Below, one piece after another: positions 35,596 through 44,466 of a stretch of 64,000 nucleotides of DNA (position 1 is the stretch's first letter; each line of letters begins with the position of its first letter). The notes under the pieces were generated by a model. It had not been told where the DNA came from, did not search any database, and worked only from the letters and a program-made list of their open reading frames with translations. A program made the position numbers and the translations under genes. This DNA comes from Pseudomonadota bacterium (lineage in GTDB: Bacteria > Pseudomonadota > Alphaproteobacteria > Rickettsiales > SXRF01): NCBI GenBank assembly GCA_963205195.1, contig CAUJHR010000011.1, forward strand, positions 1-64,000, read 5' to 3'.

Positions 35596-36009
35596 ATGAA
35601 TAAATTGTTGGCAGTAGTGGCGGCGCTTCTACTTATTCAACCAACTATAATATTATGTGTGGCAGCGGCCGCCGAAAATCCAGAGCATTTAGATAAATAT
35701 GCTAATGCTCCTATCAAGCAAAAAAAAGTGGAAAAATTGCTAGCTATGCTGCGCTCAATTGGTATCTCCGACCCGCAAATAACATCATTCGCCAATGAAA
35801 TAAATGAACGCCATAAAGATGGTTATTTCATGCTGCGCGAGGAACGCATTGAAACCCCAATGTCAGAGGGAAATTTAACATTGCGCTATGCAACTGACAG
35901 AGGGGTCGGCATCAGGCAATTGGAGCTTAATTATAGCCCTGATGATTCGCACACTGAATATAGCATACGCAGCAATTCAGCTATGGTTACTTATAAGCTG
36001 CATTTTTAG
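35596..36009 (+). CDS. Secreted protein of unknown function (137 aa)
   Basis: The N-terminus is a clear signal peptide: KLLAVVAALLLIQPTIILCVAAAA with a likely cleavage after AAA. The mature ~110 residues contain a charged helical part (KKVEKLLAMLRSIGISDPQI, FANEINERHKDGYFM) followed by beta-like strands (GNLTLRYATDRGVGIRQLELNY). It is probably periplasmic or surface-exposed. No Cys is in the mature part. A possible TATGTTA-type -10 region precedes the ATG but no firm promoter. It ends 7 bases before the secA stop (convergent). Family not recognised. Confidence 0.6.
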   Translation: MNKLLAVVAALLLIQPTIILCVAAAAENPEHLDKYANAPIKQKKVEKLLAMLRSIGISDPQITSFANEINERHKDGYFMLREERIETPMSEGNLTLRYATDRGVGIRQLELNYSPDDSHTEYSIRSNSAMVTYKLHF

Positions 36010-36016
36010 GGATGGA

Positions 36017-38644
36017 TTAAGCCAGCTTTCCGTGGCAATGCTTGTATTTTTTGCCGCTTCCGCATGGGCAAGGGTCATTACGTCCGATATTCTTATCTGA
36101 CTGCTCATCAATATTTTCTACGCGGTTTTCGAACATTCTTTGCTTTGGCATAACCGGCATAGGGGAAGGAGGCTGTTCGAAATGAATTTCAAGATGAGAA
36201 AGGCGGCTTACCACAAGCTCGCGCAGTTGCGTTAGCATTTGTTCAAACAATGAGAATGCTTCCTGCTTATATTCATTCAACGGGTCGCGCTGGCCGTAAC
36301 CACGCAAATGTATGCCCTGACGTAAATGGTCGAGTGACAGCAGATGGTCTTTCCATAGCTGGTCGAGCGTTTGCAGCATTATACGCTTTTCTGCCATTTG
36401 CATTACCTGTTCACCGTATTTTTTCACCTTATCTTCGAAATGTTCGGTGGTGGCAGCAGTTATGCGCTGGGTAATTTCATCGTCGGCAATACCTTCTTCT
36501 TTCGCCCAGGCAGCTACCGGTAAATGCATGCCAAAAACGCGGAATAATTCTTTTTCCAATGCCTCGGTTTCCCATGAATCAGCATAGCTCTTGGGAGGTA
36601 TATGGTTTAGCACCAATGAATGAATGGTCTCCGAGCACATATCAATAACTGTATCTGATACAGTATCTGCTTCCATAAGCTCAATGCGCTGTTCGTAAAT
36701 AACCTTGCGCTGATCGTTCATCACGTCATCATATTTAAGCAGGTTCTTACGCATATCATAATTGCGTGCTTCAACCTTCTGTTGCGCTCTTTCTATTGCT
36801 TTACTCATCCATGGGTGGAAAATTGCTTCATCTTCTTTCATGCCAAGCTTTTGCAGTAAGCCGTCAATACGTTCGCTGCCAAAAATACGCATCAGGTCAT
36901 CTTCAAGTGACAGGTAGAATTTTGAAGCGCCCGGATCACCCTGGCGGCCTGCGCGACCACGCAGCTGGTTGTCTATGCGGCGTGATTCATGGCGCTCGGT
37001 GGCAATTACATAAAGGCCGCCAGCCACAATCACTTTTTTCTTATCAGCTTCCACTTCGCTGATAATTTTGTTTTTATCGGTTTCGTTGGCATCTTCCCCC
37101 AACTCTTTGGCAATACGCATTTCAGCATTGCCGCCAAGGGTAATATCTGTTCCGCGTCCTGCCATGTTGGTGGCAATGGTAACAGCGCCGGGCTTACCGG
37201 CTTGTGCTATGATATACGCTTCCTGCTCGTGGTAGCGCGCATTTAATACCTGATGCTGGATTTTTTCTTTTTTGAGCATTTCCGACAGCATTTCCGATTT
37301 TTCGATGGAAACAGTACCTACAAGTACTGGTGTACCTTTTTCATTCGCTGCTTTTATTTCTTTTATTACGGAACGGAATTTTTCTTTAGCTGTTCGATAT
37401 ATCTCATCCTGGTGATCGATACGCACTACAGGAACATTGGTTGGTATGTCGATAACTTCCAGCTTGTAAATATCGCGGAATTCTCCGGCTTCAGTCATCG
37501 CAGTTCCGGTCATTCCTGAAAGTTTCGGGTACATGCGGAAATAATTCTGGAAGGTAATTGACGCCAGTGTCTGGTTCTCATTCTGTATCTTTACTTTTTC
37601 CTTGGCTTCCAGAGCTTGATGCAAACCGTCGGAATAGCGTCTTCCTTCCATCATGCGCCCGGTGAATTCGTCGATAATAACGACTTTTCCGTCTTTAACT
37701 ATATAATCCACATCAGCAGTGAACAAAGTATGGGCGCGGAGCGCCTGATTTACATGGTGGACAAAGGATACGTTATCAATATCATAAAGTGATGCCCCAG
37801 CTGCCAGCATCCCTTGTGCTTCAAGCATTGCTTCCATGCTCTGCACACCTTTTTCAGTAAGGGTTACACTGCGCTGCTTTTCATCTTTTTCATAATCATC
37901 AGTAACTAGTTTGGCGACCAGCTTATCTACCTGGGTATATAAATCGGAATTATCCTCGGTAGGCCCAGAAATGATAAGAGGGGTACGGGCTTCATCGATA
38001 AGGATAGAATCCACCTCATCAACAATTGCGTAGGCAAAACGGCGGTGAACCATTGCCTCTCGCGAATATTTCATGTTATCACGCAGGTAATCGAACCCGA
38101 GCTCGTTATTGGTGGCATAAGTTATATCACATTCATAAGCAGCCTTACGCTGCTCGTCATCCAGCCCATGGGTTATACAACCTACGCTTAAGCCTAAAAA
38201 CTCATGGAGTTTGCCCATCCAGCCAGAGTCACGCTTTGCAAGGTAGTCATTGACAGTTACCACATGCACACCTTTGCCCGGCAGAGCATTTAAATAAGCC
38301 GCCAGAGTACATACAAGGGTTTTTCCTTCTCCGGTACGCATTTCAGCTATCATTCCTTTATGAAGGACCATGCCTCCAATAAGCTGCACGTCGAAATGGC
38401 GCATTCCCAGAACGCGTTTTCCGGCTTCACGCACTGTTGCGAAAGCATCTACCAATAAATTATCAAGTGATTCACCGGCATTCAACCGCTCGCGCAGCCA
38501 TTTCGTACGGCCACGCAGTTCGTCATCGGAAAGGCGGGAAACCTGAGCCTCAAGCGCGTTTATCTGCTGCAATTTTGGCTGCAATGATTTAACAAAGCGC
38601 TCGTTGGCGGAACCGAATATCTTTTTTGCAAATGAGTTTAGCAT
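36017..38644 (-). CDS. secA: Protein translocase ATPase SecA
   Basis: Motor of the Sec export pathway, bound to SecYEG. The 875 residues include Walker [14 protein letters not shown]-type [48 protein letters not shown] and [11 protein letters not shown], the helical wing/scaffold, and the C-terminal zinc-binding tail [17 protein letters not shown] that binds SecB. Length is normal. The promoter at 38652-38680 puts the start of transcription at or within two bases of the ATG, and no Shine-Dalgarno is present, so the mRNA is probably leaderless or nearly so. Confidence 0.98.
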   Translation of the reverse strand: MLNSFAKKIFGSANERFVKSLQPKLQQINALEAQVSRLSDDELRGRTKWLRERLNAGESLDNLLVDAFATVREAGKRVLGMRHFDVQLIGGMVLHKGMIAEMRTGEGKTLVCTLAAYLNALPGKGVHVVTVNDYLAKRDSGWMGKLHEFLGLSVGCITHGLDDEQRKAAYECDITYATNNELGFDYLRDNMKYSREAMVHRRFAYAIVDEVDSILIDEARTPLIISGPTEDNSDLYTQVDKLVAKLVTDDYEKDEKQRSVTLTEKGVQSMEAMLEAQGMLAAGASLYDIDNVSFVHHVNQALRAHTLFTADVDYIVKDGKVVIIDEFTGRMMEGRRYSDGLHQALEAKEKVKIQNENQTLASITFQNYFRMYPKLSGMTGTAMTEAGEFRDIYKLEVIDIPTNVPVVRIDHQDEIYRTAKEKFRSVIKEIKAANEKGTPVLVGTVSIEKSEMLSEMLKKEKIQHQVLNARYHEQEAYIIAQAGKPGAVTIATNMAGRGTDITLGGNAEMRIAKELGEDANETDKNKIISEVEADKKKVIVAGGLYVIATERHESRRIDNQLRGRAGRQGDPGASKFYLSLEDDLMRIFGSERIDGLLQKLGMKEDEAIFHPWMSKAIERAQQKVEARNYDMRKNLLKYDDVMNDQRKVIYEQRIELMEADTVSDTVIDMCSETIHSLVLNHIPPKSYADSWETEALEKELFRVFGMHLPVAAWAKEEGIADDEITQRITAATTEHFEDKVKKYGEQVMQMAEKRIMLQTLDQLWKDHLLSLDHLRQGIHLRGYGQRDPLNEYKQEAFSLFEQMLTQLRELVVSRLSHLEIHFEQPPSPMPVMPKQRMFENRVENIDEQSDKNIGRNDPCPCGSGKKYKHCHGKLA

Positions 38645-38651
38645 GGGGGAT

Positions 38652-38680
38652 TAAATAGGTGTTAATTGCAACTAAGTCAA
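38652..38680 (-). promoter_or_regulatory. secA promoter predicting a leaderless or near-leaderless mRNA
   Basis: On the minus strand, TTGACT (38675-38680) and TATTTA (38652-38657) are 17 bases apart; the -35 has five of six consensus bases, the -10 four. Only seven bases (ATCCCCC) lie between the -10 and the secA ATG, so transcription would begin at or just before it. No Shine-Dalgarno is present there. Confidence 0.6.
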
Positions 38681-38812
38681 CGGGCGGAATAGAAGAAAAA
38701 TAAATAATTGCAATGTTGTAGTGCCTATTGCCAATATTTGCGGAATATGCCATAAGGCTCAGGTCAAATTTTTTATACTAGTTAACTGAATTATCAACAT
38801 TAAGGAAATTTT

Positions 38813-39910
38813 ATGAAAATAACCCTGCATAACGTTTTATTGCTGGCTTTAATATCATTTGCCCTGCCTGCTTCAGCACAGGATTCAAAGGGAAATATTG
38901 ATGCTAAGCCATCTGAAAACAAAGCTGTTGAAACAAAGGCTGCCGCTGATAACAAAGCTTCTGATGCAAAACCTGCATCTGATAGCAAATCCTCCTCTAA
39001 GGATTTTACTGTTATTACTGTAGATGGAGATGACGTTAAAAACTCTGATGTTCAGGAAGTATGGAAAAGCCTGTTCCAAGGCGGCGCTGTTCCCGACTTT
39101 TCAACCTTTGATGAAAATATCAAGCAGAATGTTATCCGCGGGCTTGTATCGGAACGCCTTATATACAAGGAAGCATTGAAAAATGATTATGATAAAAATG
39201 AAGATATCAAAAAACGTTTGGAAAATCTTAAAAAACAATTGATTATCCAATCATATATCGAAACTAAGGCTAAGGCACTGGTTACTGATGAGCAAATAAA
39301 AACACTTTATGATGAAAAGGTTGCCGCAAGCAAAGGTCAGGAAGAGTTAAAAGCCCGCCATATACTTGTTGCAAATGAAGATGAGGCTAAAAAACTTTCT
39401 GAATCCCTCAAAAAAGGCGGGGATTTTGAAAAGATCGCTAAGGAAAAATCTACCGATAAAGGCTCAGGCGTAAATGGTGGTGACCTAGGCTGGTTCACTA
39501 AAGATAAAATGGTCCCAGAGTTTTTTGATGCAGCAAATAAACTGAAGAAAGGTGAAGTTTCTGCACCTGTTAAATCAAGCTTTGGCTGGCATGTTATAAA
39601 ACTAGAAGACCGCCGTCCTGTGAAAATGCCAAGTCTTGCAGAAAGCAAAGAGTCGCTTAAAAGCGAACTTACCAATAAGGCTATACAATCCTATGTAGAA
39701 ACCTTGTTGAAAAATGCCAACATCAAATATTATGATGAAAATGGTAAGGAAAAAGACTTCGCCAGAACTTTGACTGCTACAAAAATTGAGTCTAAGCCTG
39801 CAGATGAAGCAAAACCAGCTGATTCCAAGCCTGCAGATGCTCCGGCAAAGTCCGAAGAAAAACCTGCAAAAAGCGAGGAAAAACCAGCTAAGATTGAAGA
39901 AAAAATGTAA
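38813..39910 (+). CDS. Periplasmic parvulin-type peptidyl-prolyl isomerase
   Basis: A 365-residue exported foldase. The signal peptide LLLALISFALPASAQD is followed by a low-complexity Lys/Ala/Asp/Ser segment (residues ~25-65), an N-terminal SurA/PrsA-like helical region, and a parvulin domain at ~170-265 (KARHILVANEDEAKKLSESLKKGGDFEKIAKE, GGDLGWFTKDKMVPEF, VKSSFGWHVIKLEDRRP). The C-terminus is a Pro/Ala/Lys/Glu repeat tail (PADSKPADAP, then KSEEKPAKSEEKPAK). AAGGA lies seven bases before the ATG. Upstream of argJ, separated by a terminator, an arrangement common in alphaproteobacteria. Confidence 0.9.
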   Translation: MKITLHNVLLLALISFALPASAQDSKGNIDAKPSENKAVETKAAADNKASDAKPASDSKSSSKDFTVITVDGDDVKNSDVQEVWKSLFQGGAVPDFSTFDENIKQNVIRGLVSERLIYKEALKNDYDKNEDIKKRLENLKKQLIIQSYIETKAKALVTDEQIKTLYDEKVAASKGQEELKARHILVANEDEAKKLSESLKKGGDFEKIAKEKSTDKGSGVNGGDLGWFTKDKMVPEFFDAANKLKKGEVSAPVKSSFGWHVIKLEDRRPVKMPSLAESKESLKSELTNKAIQSYVETLLKNANIKYYDENGKEKDFARTLTATKIESKPADEAKPADSKPADAPAKSEEKPAKSEEKPAKIEEKM

Positions 39911-39916
39911 TATAGA

Positions 39917-39952
39917 TGGTGGCTGGAAAATTATCCAGCCACCACCTTTTAA
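39917..39952 (+). terminator. Intrinsic terminator between the parvulin gene and argJ
   Basis: TGGTGGCTGG (39917-39926) pairs perfectly with CCAGCCACCA (39935-39944) around an 8-base loop, followed by CCTTTTAA. The T-tract is short, so termination may be partial, leaving some read-through to argJ seven bases further on. Confidence 0.65.
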
Positions 39953-39958
39953 TGTTCT

Positions 39959-41161
39959 ATGAAAATATCTCCTCTTGCCCCCCAAACATTCCCTGAACTT
40001 AAACCGATTGATGGTGTTCGTTTGGGAACGGCTGCTTGTGAAATACGCTATAAAAACCGCACTGACCTGCTTATTGTAGAATTTTCTGAGGATACTTGTG
40101 TTGCTGGTGTGTTCACAAAATCGCTTACCGCCTCCGCTTCCGTCCATGCCTGCCGTGATGCACTTAAGAGTGGGAAAGCTAGTGCATTGGTTATTAATTC
40201 TGGTAACTCAAACGCTTTTACCGGGAAAGCAGGCGATGAATCAGTAAAACGTATCCGAGATGCGGCAGCCAAAAAATTTAATTGTAATGCTGAAAATGTT
40301 TTTACCGCATCTACTGGGGTTATTGGTGAAAAATTGCCAGATGAGAAAATAACAAAGGCCCTGCCTGATATTTCGCTTTCGGAAAATGAGTGGGATGCGG
40401 CGGCACGGGCCATTATGACCACCGACACTTATTCCAAGAGCGCAACTAAAACAGCGAATATCGGAGGAGTCCAAGTTACTATAAACGGTATTGCCAAAGG
40501 ATCGGGAATGATCGCACCGGATATGGCTACCATGCTTGTATTCATATTTACCGATGCAAAAATTCCCGTTGTTAAATTACAGCAAATGCTTGAGCAGGCC
40601 AATGAAGACAGCTTTAACAGCATAACAGTTGATGGTGATACTTCCACCAGCGATACGCTTCTGGTTTTTGCCACTGGAAAAGCTGGTAATACTGACGGTG
40701 ACTTAAGTGATTTCAACCGCGCCTTGCATGAAGTTTTACATGACCTTGCACTGCAAATTGTAAAAGACGGCGAGGGTGCTGAAAAGCTTGTAACAATAAA
40801 AGTAAGTGGTGCGGAATCAAAAAATGCCGCAAAGATAATCGCCATGAGTATAGCAAATTCCCCATTGGTAAAAACGGCTCTGGCGGCATCTGACGCTAAT
40901 TGGGGGCGTATAGTTATGGCAGTGGGTAAAGCAGGGCAGAAAGCTGACCGTGACAAGCTTTGCATTTCAATTGGCGGAGTGATAGTTGCTCATAACGGAT
41001 CGGCAGCGCCTGATTATGATGAATCTAAAATTCAAGGCCACATGACAGGCCGTGATATTAAAATAGATGTGGATGTCGGCGTGGGTAGTGCATCGGCAAC
41101 GGTTTATACCTGCGACCTTACCCATGCTTATATTGATATTAATGGCAGTTACAGGACGTAA
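39959..41161 (+). CDS. argJ: Bifunctional ornithine acetyltransferase / N-acetylglutamate synthase
   Basis: Recycles the acetyl group in arginine synthesis. It is a single chain that cleaves itself before a Thr: the site GSGMIAPDMATMLVFIF is present around residue 185. Other motifs are AACEIRYKNRTDL, VINSGNSNAFTG, STGVIGEKLPDEKI, TTDTYSKSATK and GDTSTSDTLLVFATG, the last two of the mature beta part. The 400 residues match the family. The stop codon lies inside the left inverted arm of a palindromic element (41159-41283). No Shine-Dalgarno is evident before the ATG. Confidence 0.95.
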   Translation: MKISPLAPQTFPELKPIDGVRLGTAACEIRYKNRTDLLIVEFSEDTCVAGVFTKSLTASASVHACRDALKSGKASALVINSGNSNAFTGKAGDESVKRIRDAAAKKFNCNAENVFTASTGVIGEKLPDEKITKALPDISLSENEWDAAARAIMTTDTYSKSATKTANIGGVQVTINGIAKGSGMIAPDMATMLVFIFTDAKIPVVKLQQMLEQANEDSFNSITVDGDTSTSDTLLVFATGKAGNTDGDLSDFNRALHEVLHDLALQIVKDGEGAEKLVTIKVSGAESKNAAKIIAMSIANSPLVKTALAASDANWGRIVMAVGKAGQKADRDKLCISIGGVIVAHNGSAAPDYDESKIQGHMTGRDIKIDVDVGVGSASATVYTCDLTHAYIDINGSYRT

Positions 41162-41283
41162 AAATCATTATAGAGGCGAATCTGCTTGTAATGAACCTTC
41201 CTCGAAAAGTCACGTATCAAAGAATACGCTCAACTTTTCTCGGCTTTCATTGCTGTGCGCTTCATCCACTCTAATGATTTTTA
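41159..41283. repeat. 125-bp palindromic element overlapping the argJ stop
   Basis: The ends are inverted repeats: TAAAAATCATTATAGAG at 41159-41175 and, reversed, TAAAAATCATTAGAG at 41283-41269 (two-base indel). Nested inner pairs share the same centre: GAAAAGT (41204-41210)/ACTTTTC (41233-41239) and the core hairpin CGTAT (41213-41217)/ATACG (41224-41228) with loop CAAAGA. Arm centres agree to within a base near 41221, so the element can fold into one long cruciform. The left arm supplies the argJ stop codon. It resembles the palindromic mobile elements (RPE-like) of alphaproteobacteria. Confidence 0.7.
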
Positions 41284-41310
41284 GATATTTATATTGATAC
41301 AAGGACTAGC

Positions 41311-41715
41311 ATGAAAATATTATTAGTTGTTGCAGCTGTAATTATAAATGATAAGGGCGAGATACTGCTAGCGCAAAGGCCAGAAGGAAAGCGACTTGCC
41401 GGAAAATGGGAATTTGCAGGCGGCAAGGTGGAAGAGGGGGAAAGCCCGGAATCAGCCCTTATACGTGAATTGCGTGAAGAGCTTGGTATAGAAATAACGC
41501 CAAAGAATTTAGAAAATTTCTGCTTTCTTTCTCACCCATACCAGGAATTTGATTTTCATCTGTTAATGCCTGTTTATATATGCCGCAAATGGCAAGGAAC
41601 ACCAAAAGCGCTGGAACATTCTGCTATATGCTGGGTACTGCCAAATGATATGCACAAGCTCGACATGATAGAAGCCGATAACGAGCTTGTGCAACGACTG
41701 CAAAATATTAGTTGA
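41311..41715 (+). CDS. mutT: 8-oxo-dGTP diphosphatase MutT (Nudix)
   Basis: Removes oxidised dGTP from the nucleotide pool. The 134 residues carry the Nudix box GGKVEEGESPESALIRELREELGI (all GX5EX7REUXEEXGU positions fit), the substrate loop LLAQRPEGKRLAGKWEFAGG, and a terminal helix. The short enzyme follows argJ in the same direction, a usual neighbour, after the 125-bp element. AAGGA precedes the ATG at about seven bases. It ends eight bases into the end of the convergent SGNH hydrolase gene. Confidence 0.92.
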   Translation: MKILLVVAAVIINDKGEILLAQRPEGKRLAGKWEFAGGKVEEGESPESALIRELREELGIEITPKNLENFCFLSHPYQEFDFHLLMPVYICRKWQGTPKALEHSAICWVLPNDMHKLDMIEADNELVQRLQNIS

Positions 41716-43264
41716 TCGTAGGAATTGCCATATTAGCAACCAGGTAAGGAATCCCGGCGGGAACGCTTGGGTGTATACCATCATTTGCACAAAATGCTGT
41801 TGCCCCGCCATAGGCATCTATACGCCATGCACTTGTGGTTGTTGTGCTTCGGCAATAGCTGCTTATGTCAATGATTCCGTCATTGGGTATAGCACCTGAA
41901 AGCATGGCGCTATTATATTGCTCAACCCTACCGCCCGCCTGGAAATTTAAAGTGCTGCCGCTGACAAGGGCTGGCGATTGCTCGGCAATGGTTGTAAATT
42001 TATTGCTGCCTGAGCTGGTAGTGTTGGCAGGAGTTATGGTGGTGAGGATAATTTTAGCCCCGCGTGCACGCCATAGATTGGCAATATTGTTTATATTTCC
42101 CTGCGTATAGCTGATAACATCGGAATTATTATTGGTCAGGAAATCATTTACCCCCAGCCCGATAACCACATGGGTTGGGCGCATGCCGCGCTGGATCTGG
42201 GCATCCATATAATTAAGCTGCTGCGTTTTTGTAGCCATGAATCCTGCGCTGGATTCACCTGATACTGCCATTTTATGAACTGATACGCCGCGGTTTACAA
42301 GTGCCTGTTCATATAGTCCATAACTTCCGTTCAGGTCACCTATTGTATCAACTGAGCCATACCCGGCAGTTATACTATCGCCAAGTAATAATACGCTTGG
42401 CGTGCGGCGGCGTGGTATACCGCTTATAAGGCTTGGCCCATAAGTTGCTGTTGTTGTGCCAAACCCAGTATTAGCTGTTCCGGTACCCCCTATAAATGCC
42501 TGTGGCGGAGTGCTCTGGCTGTGACCTGTGCCACCAGAAGTAATTGTTATGCTTGTTACCTGCCCCCCGCCGACATTGCCATAACCACCTACACCAGAAC
42601 CAGCGTATAGTGAGCCGGGCTGATTGCTTCCAGCCGGACCATACCATAATGCGAGGTTTACACCTGCGCTATAGCCGGTTCCCTTATTAGCTGGGTCCAT
42701 AGGGATTGAGGTTATGACACCGCTGCCATTTACTACTGGGGTTCCAGCCTTTGCGCCATAAGCTACACCAACTCCAAGTGTGTAATCCTTGCTGGTATCG
42801 GTTCCGCTTATTATACCATCCTGCCTTATATTTGTACCCGCAGTAGTTGTAATAATGTTATAAGTTCCTGCAGCGCCATTATCAGCCGCAACACGGCGGT
42901 TAGTTATATAAAAGTCGGTATTTGGAGGTATATAAACATTAGCTTTGCCAACTGCCATTCCCCAATTTTTAGATACAGTTGTTTCTATTTGTCCATCAAA
43001 AAGAAATTGTGTGAACTGACCGTTTACTAATATACCGGCGCGCAGCACGAAATCATAATAAGCATTCTGCTCACTATTAGTGCTTATGACGCCATTGATA
43101 AATGTTGCCTCTATAGCAACATAACCAGAACCGCCAGAGTGATGTTTTGTCCAGCAATTTTGTACCCAATTAGCGCCGGAATTGTAATTTGTAGGCAGGT
43201 TGCAATTATTGGCTATTGCAACGCGATTCTGTGATTTTGAAAGTAAAGTGGTAAGAGAACCCAT
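41708..43264 (-). CDS. SGNH/GDSL hydrolase with phage-like N-terminal region
   Basis: The C-terminal ~230 residues of this 518-aa protein form an SGNH hydrolase: LLLGDSITAGYG (Ser nucleophile), VIGLGVNDF (Asn block) and NDGIHPS (Asp/His). The N-terminal ~150 residues (LTTLLSKSQNRVAIANNC...) look like a virion attachment part. A Gly/Ser/Thr-rich middle segment resembles a phage tail fibre. I place the start at ATG 43264, one base after the stop of the partner gene, rather than at 43285, where the two frames would overlap. The pair probably removes acyl groups from surface glycans on host cells. It sits beside tRNA-Phe, a common integration site, and has no signal peptide. Confidence 0.75.
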   Translation of the reverse strand: MGSLTTLLSKSQNRVAIANNCNLPTNYNSGANWVQNCWTKHHSGGSGYVAIEATFINGVISTNSEQNAYYDFVLRAGILVNGQFTQFLFDGQIETTVSKNWGMAVGKANVYIPPNTDFYITNRRVAADNGAAGTYNIITTTAGTNIRQDGIISGTDTSKDYTLGVGVAYGAKAGTPVVNGSGVITSIPMDPANKGTGYSAGVNLALWYGPAGSNQPGSLYAGSGVGGYGNVGGGQVTSITITSGGTGHSQSTPPQAFIGGTGTANTGFGTTTATYGPSLISGIPRRRTPSVLLLGDSITAGYGSVDTIGDLNGSYGLYEQALVNRGVSVHKMAVSGESSAGFMATKTQQLNYMDAQIQRGMRPTHVVIGLGVNDFLTNNNSDVISYTQGNINNIANLWRARGAKIILTTITPANTTSSGSNKFTTIAEQSPALVSGSTLNFQAGGRVEQYNSAMLSGAIPNDGIIDISSYCRSTTTTSAWRIDAYGGATAFCANDGIHPSVPAGIPYLVANMAIPTIN

Positions 43265-43265
43265 A

Positions 43266-43625
43266 TTACAGTGACCGCAGTGCAAGGGTTATTACTGCAT
43301 CAGTTGAGGACTGGGCGGTTCCAGCTATAAGTTTTATAAAACGCAGCCCTGCAACAACATTATAATTGCTTATCGGAACATACTTATTTGCTGATACTGT
43401 GATGGAATAAGTGGAGCCATAGCCATCCTGCGCGGTGACGTAAGTTCCGCCGCTTGCGGGTGCTGTTTGTATAGAAATTGCAGTTGCCGTGAAATTGGAA
43501 GGTATAAATAAACCAACCAGTTCAAGCCCACATAGATCAATTGCCGAGCTGTCAGTCTGGCCCACTGCTATTGTGGTTGTTAGATCATAAAATTTATCAT
43601 TGCTGTAATTTTTTTCGCTGGTCAT
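43266..43625 (-). CDS. Phage-like structural protein (119 aa)
   Basis: A 119-residue beta-rich protein: DLTTTIAVGQTDSSAIDLCGLELVGL, FTATAISIQTAPASGGTYV, then YSITVSANKYVPISNYNVVAGLRFIKLIAGTAQSSTDAVITLAL. This 'GQT-S-AIDL...LRFIKLISGTAQ' layout is one I know from small proteins encoded near phage capsid or tail genes; no catalytic residue is seen. The start is about 10 bases after AAGGGGAA on the minus strand (rc of 43626-43640). Its stop is one base before the ATG of the SGNH gene, so the two are one unit. Confidence 0.65.
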   Translation of the reverse strand: MTSEKNYSNDKFYDLTTTIAVGQTDSSAIDLCGLELVGLFIPSNFTATAISIQTAPASGGTYVTAQDGYGSTYSITVSANKYVPISNYNVVAGLRFIKLIAGTAQSSTDAVITLALRSL

Positions 43626-43749
43626 ATGTTCCCCTTTTTATTTAATAAATTGCCTAAGCAGCCTATCTTTCCTATAGGTGTGTATGGTCTGGAAGGGGGA
43701 AAATGAGAAAATACAGGTCTATTTTACCAAATTTAGGCACACTAGAGGC

Positions 43750-43778
43750 TAGACAAAGCAATTCACTTCTTCTATAAG
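43750..43778 (+). promoter_or_regulatory. Promoter of tRNA-Phe
   Basis: TAGACA (43750-43755, five of six -35 bases) and TATAAG (43773-43778, five of six -10 bases) are separated by exactly 17 bases. The tRNA begins 24 bases after the -10, a normal distance for a stable RNA transcript. Confidence 0.7.
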
Positions 43779-43801
43779 GCAATGCTCTTTTTATATTATG
43801 T

Positions 43802-43877
43802 GCCTCGATAGCTCAGTTGGTAGAGCAAGGGACTGAAAATCCCTGTGTCGCTGGTTCGATTCCGGCTCGAGGCACCA
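43802..43877 (+). tRNA. tRNA-Phe (anticodon GAA)
   Basis: Acceptor GCCTCGA (43802-43808) pairs with TCGAGGC (43867-43873); discriminator A, encoded CCA (43875-43877). The anticodon stem AGGGA/TCCCT holds loop CTGAAAA with anticodon GAA at 43835-43837. The T arm GGTTCGATTCC is standard. Phage-like genes lie on the upstream side, but no duplicated tRNA 3' end (att site) was found in the window. Confidence 0.97.
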
Positions 43878-43933
43878 TATCTTGCTTAGCTTGTATATTC
43901 TAACTATATACAAAGAAATTTAAGGAAAATATT

Positions 43934-43963
43934 ATGGCAATATTCAAAGCTGTATCAATATAG
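43934..43963 (+). CDS. Possible nine-residue leader ORF before the 166-aa gene
   Basis: AAGGA seven bases upstream and an ATG at 43934 open a nine-codon frame (MAIFKAVSI) ending in TAG at 43961-43963, three bases before the ATG of the next gene (43966), which itself lacks a Shine-Dalgarno. This could be a translational-coupling leader, or the remnant of the true N-terminus after a frameshift. Confidence 0.3.
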   Translation: MAIFKAVSI

Positions 43964-43965
43964 AT

Positions 43966-44466
43966 ATGAACGGCGCTGATGCAGGAAACTTAAAAGAAAA
44001 AGGTGAAATGCCGCCTTGGAAAGAGCATTTTGAAAAACTCAAAAAACTTGTGGATGAGTTAAAAGAGGGAATATCTGACCCAAGGGAATTGCTACATGAA
44101 ATAAAACTGAGCCTTGCTAAGGCAAAGCTGCCTAAAGATACAGAAAAATCATTGGGGGAAGAAATAAAAACTAATACGGTAATTGGCTACATAAAAATAA
44201 TAGAGAGAAACCTTAAAACAACTGAGGAAGAGGGAGGATTTAAGGATTTTGGCCCGAAAATAAAAGAATATTTATCCGCAATTAAAGATACCAAGGCAAA
44301 ACTTAGCGATAAAGATACAAAATTACTTATTAGGCTAAATAAAGAATATGATGAGCAAAAGAAGATGTACGAGTCCCTTGAGCAATTTCACAAGGGATCA
44401 AATGGTAACCCTTCCCATAATTATACACCATCTGTGCCAAAGGCAGAAACTAACAGGCAGCGTTAA
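43966..44466 (+). CDS. Charged helical protein of unknown function (166 aa)
   Basis: A 166-residue hydrophilic protein (Lys, Glu, Asp rich; about 30 Lys) with long helical stretches and heptad-like spacing (HFEKLKKLVDELKEGISD, EIKLSLAKAKLPKDTEKSLGEEIK, LIRLNKEYDEQKKMYESLEQF). There is no membrane segment, Cys or signal peptide. A Pro/Asn-rich tail follows (NGNPSHNYTPSVPKAETNRQR). The start lies three bases after a nine-codon ORF in another frame. It is the first gene after tRNA-Phe and ends directly before the leuA stop. Possible accessory gene; family unknown. Confidence 0.55.
   Translation: MNGADAGNLKEKGEMPPWKEHFEKLKKLVDELKEGISDPRELLHEIKLSLAKAKLPKDTEKSLGEEIKTNTVIGYIKIIERNLKTTEEEGGFKDFGPKIKEYLSAIKDTKAKLSDKDTKLLIRLNKEYDEQKKMYESLEQFHKGSNGNPSHNYTPSVPKAETNRQR

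Noticed and set aside
41708-43877. Complete prophage or integrative element at tRNA-Phe
   Set aside because: Only two phage-like genes; no integrase, terminase, capsid or duplicated tRNA end was found.
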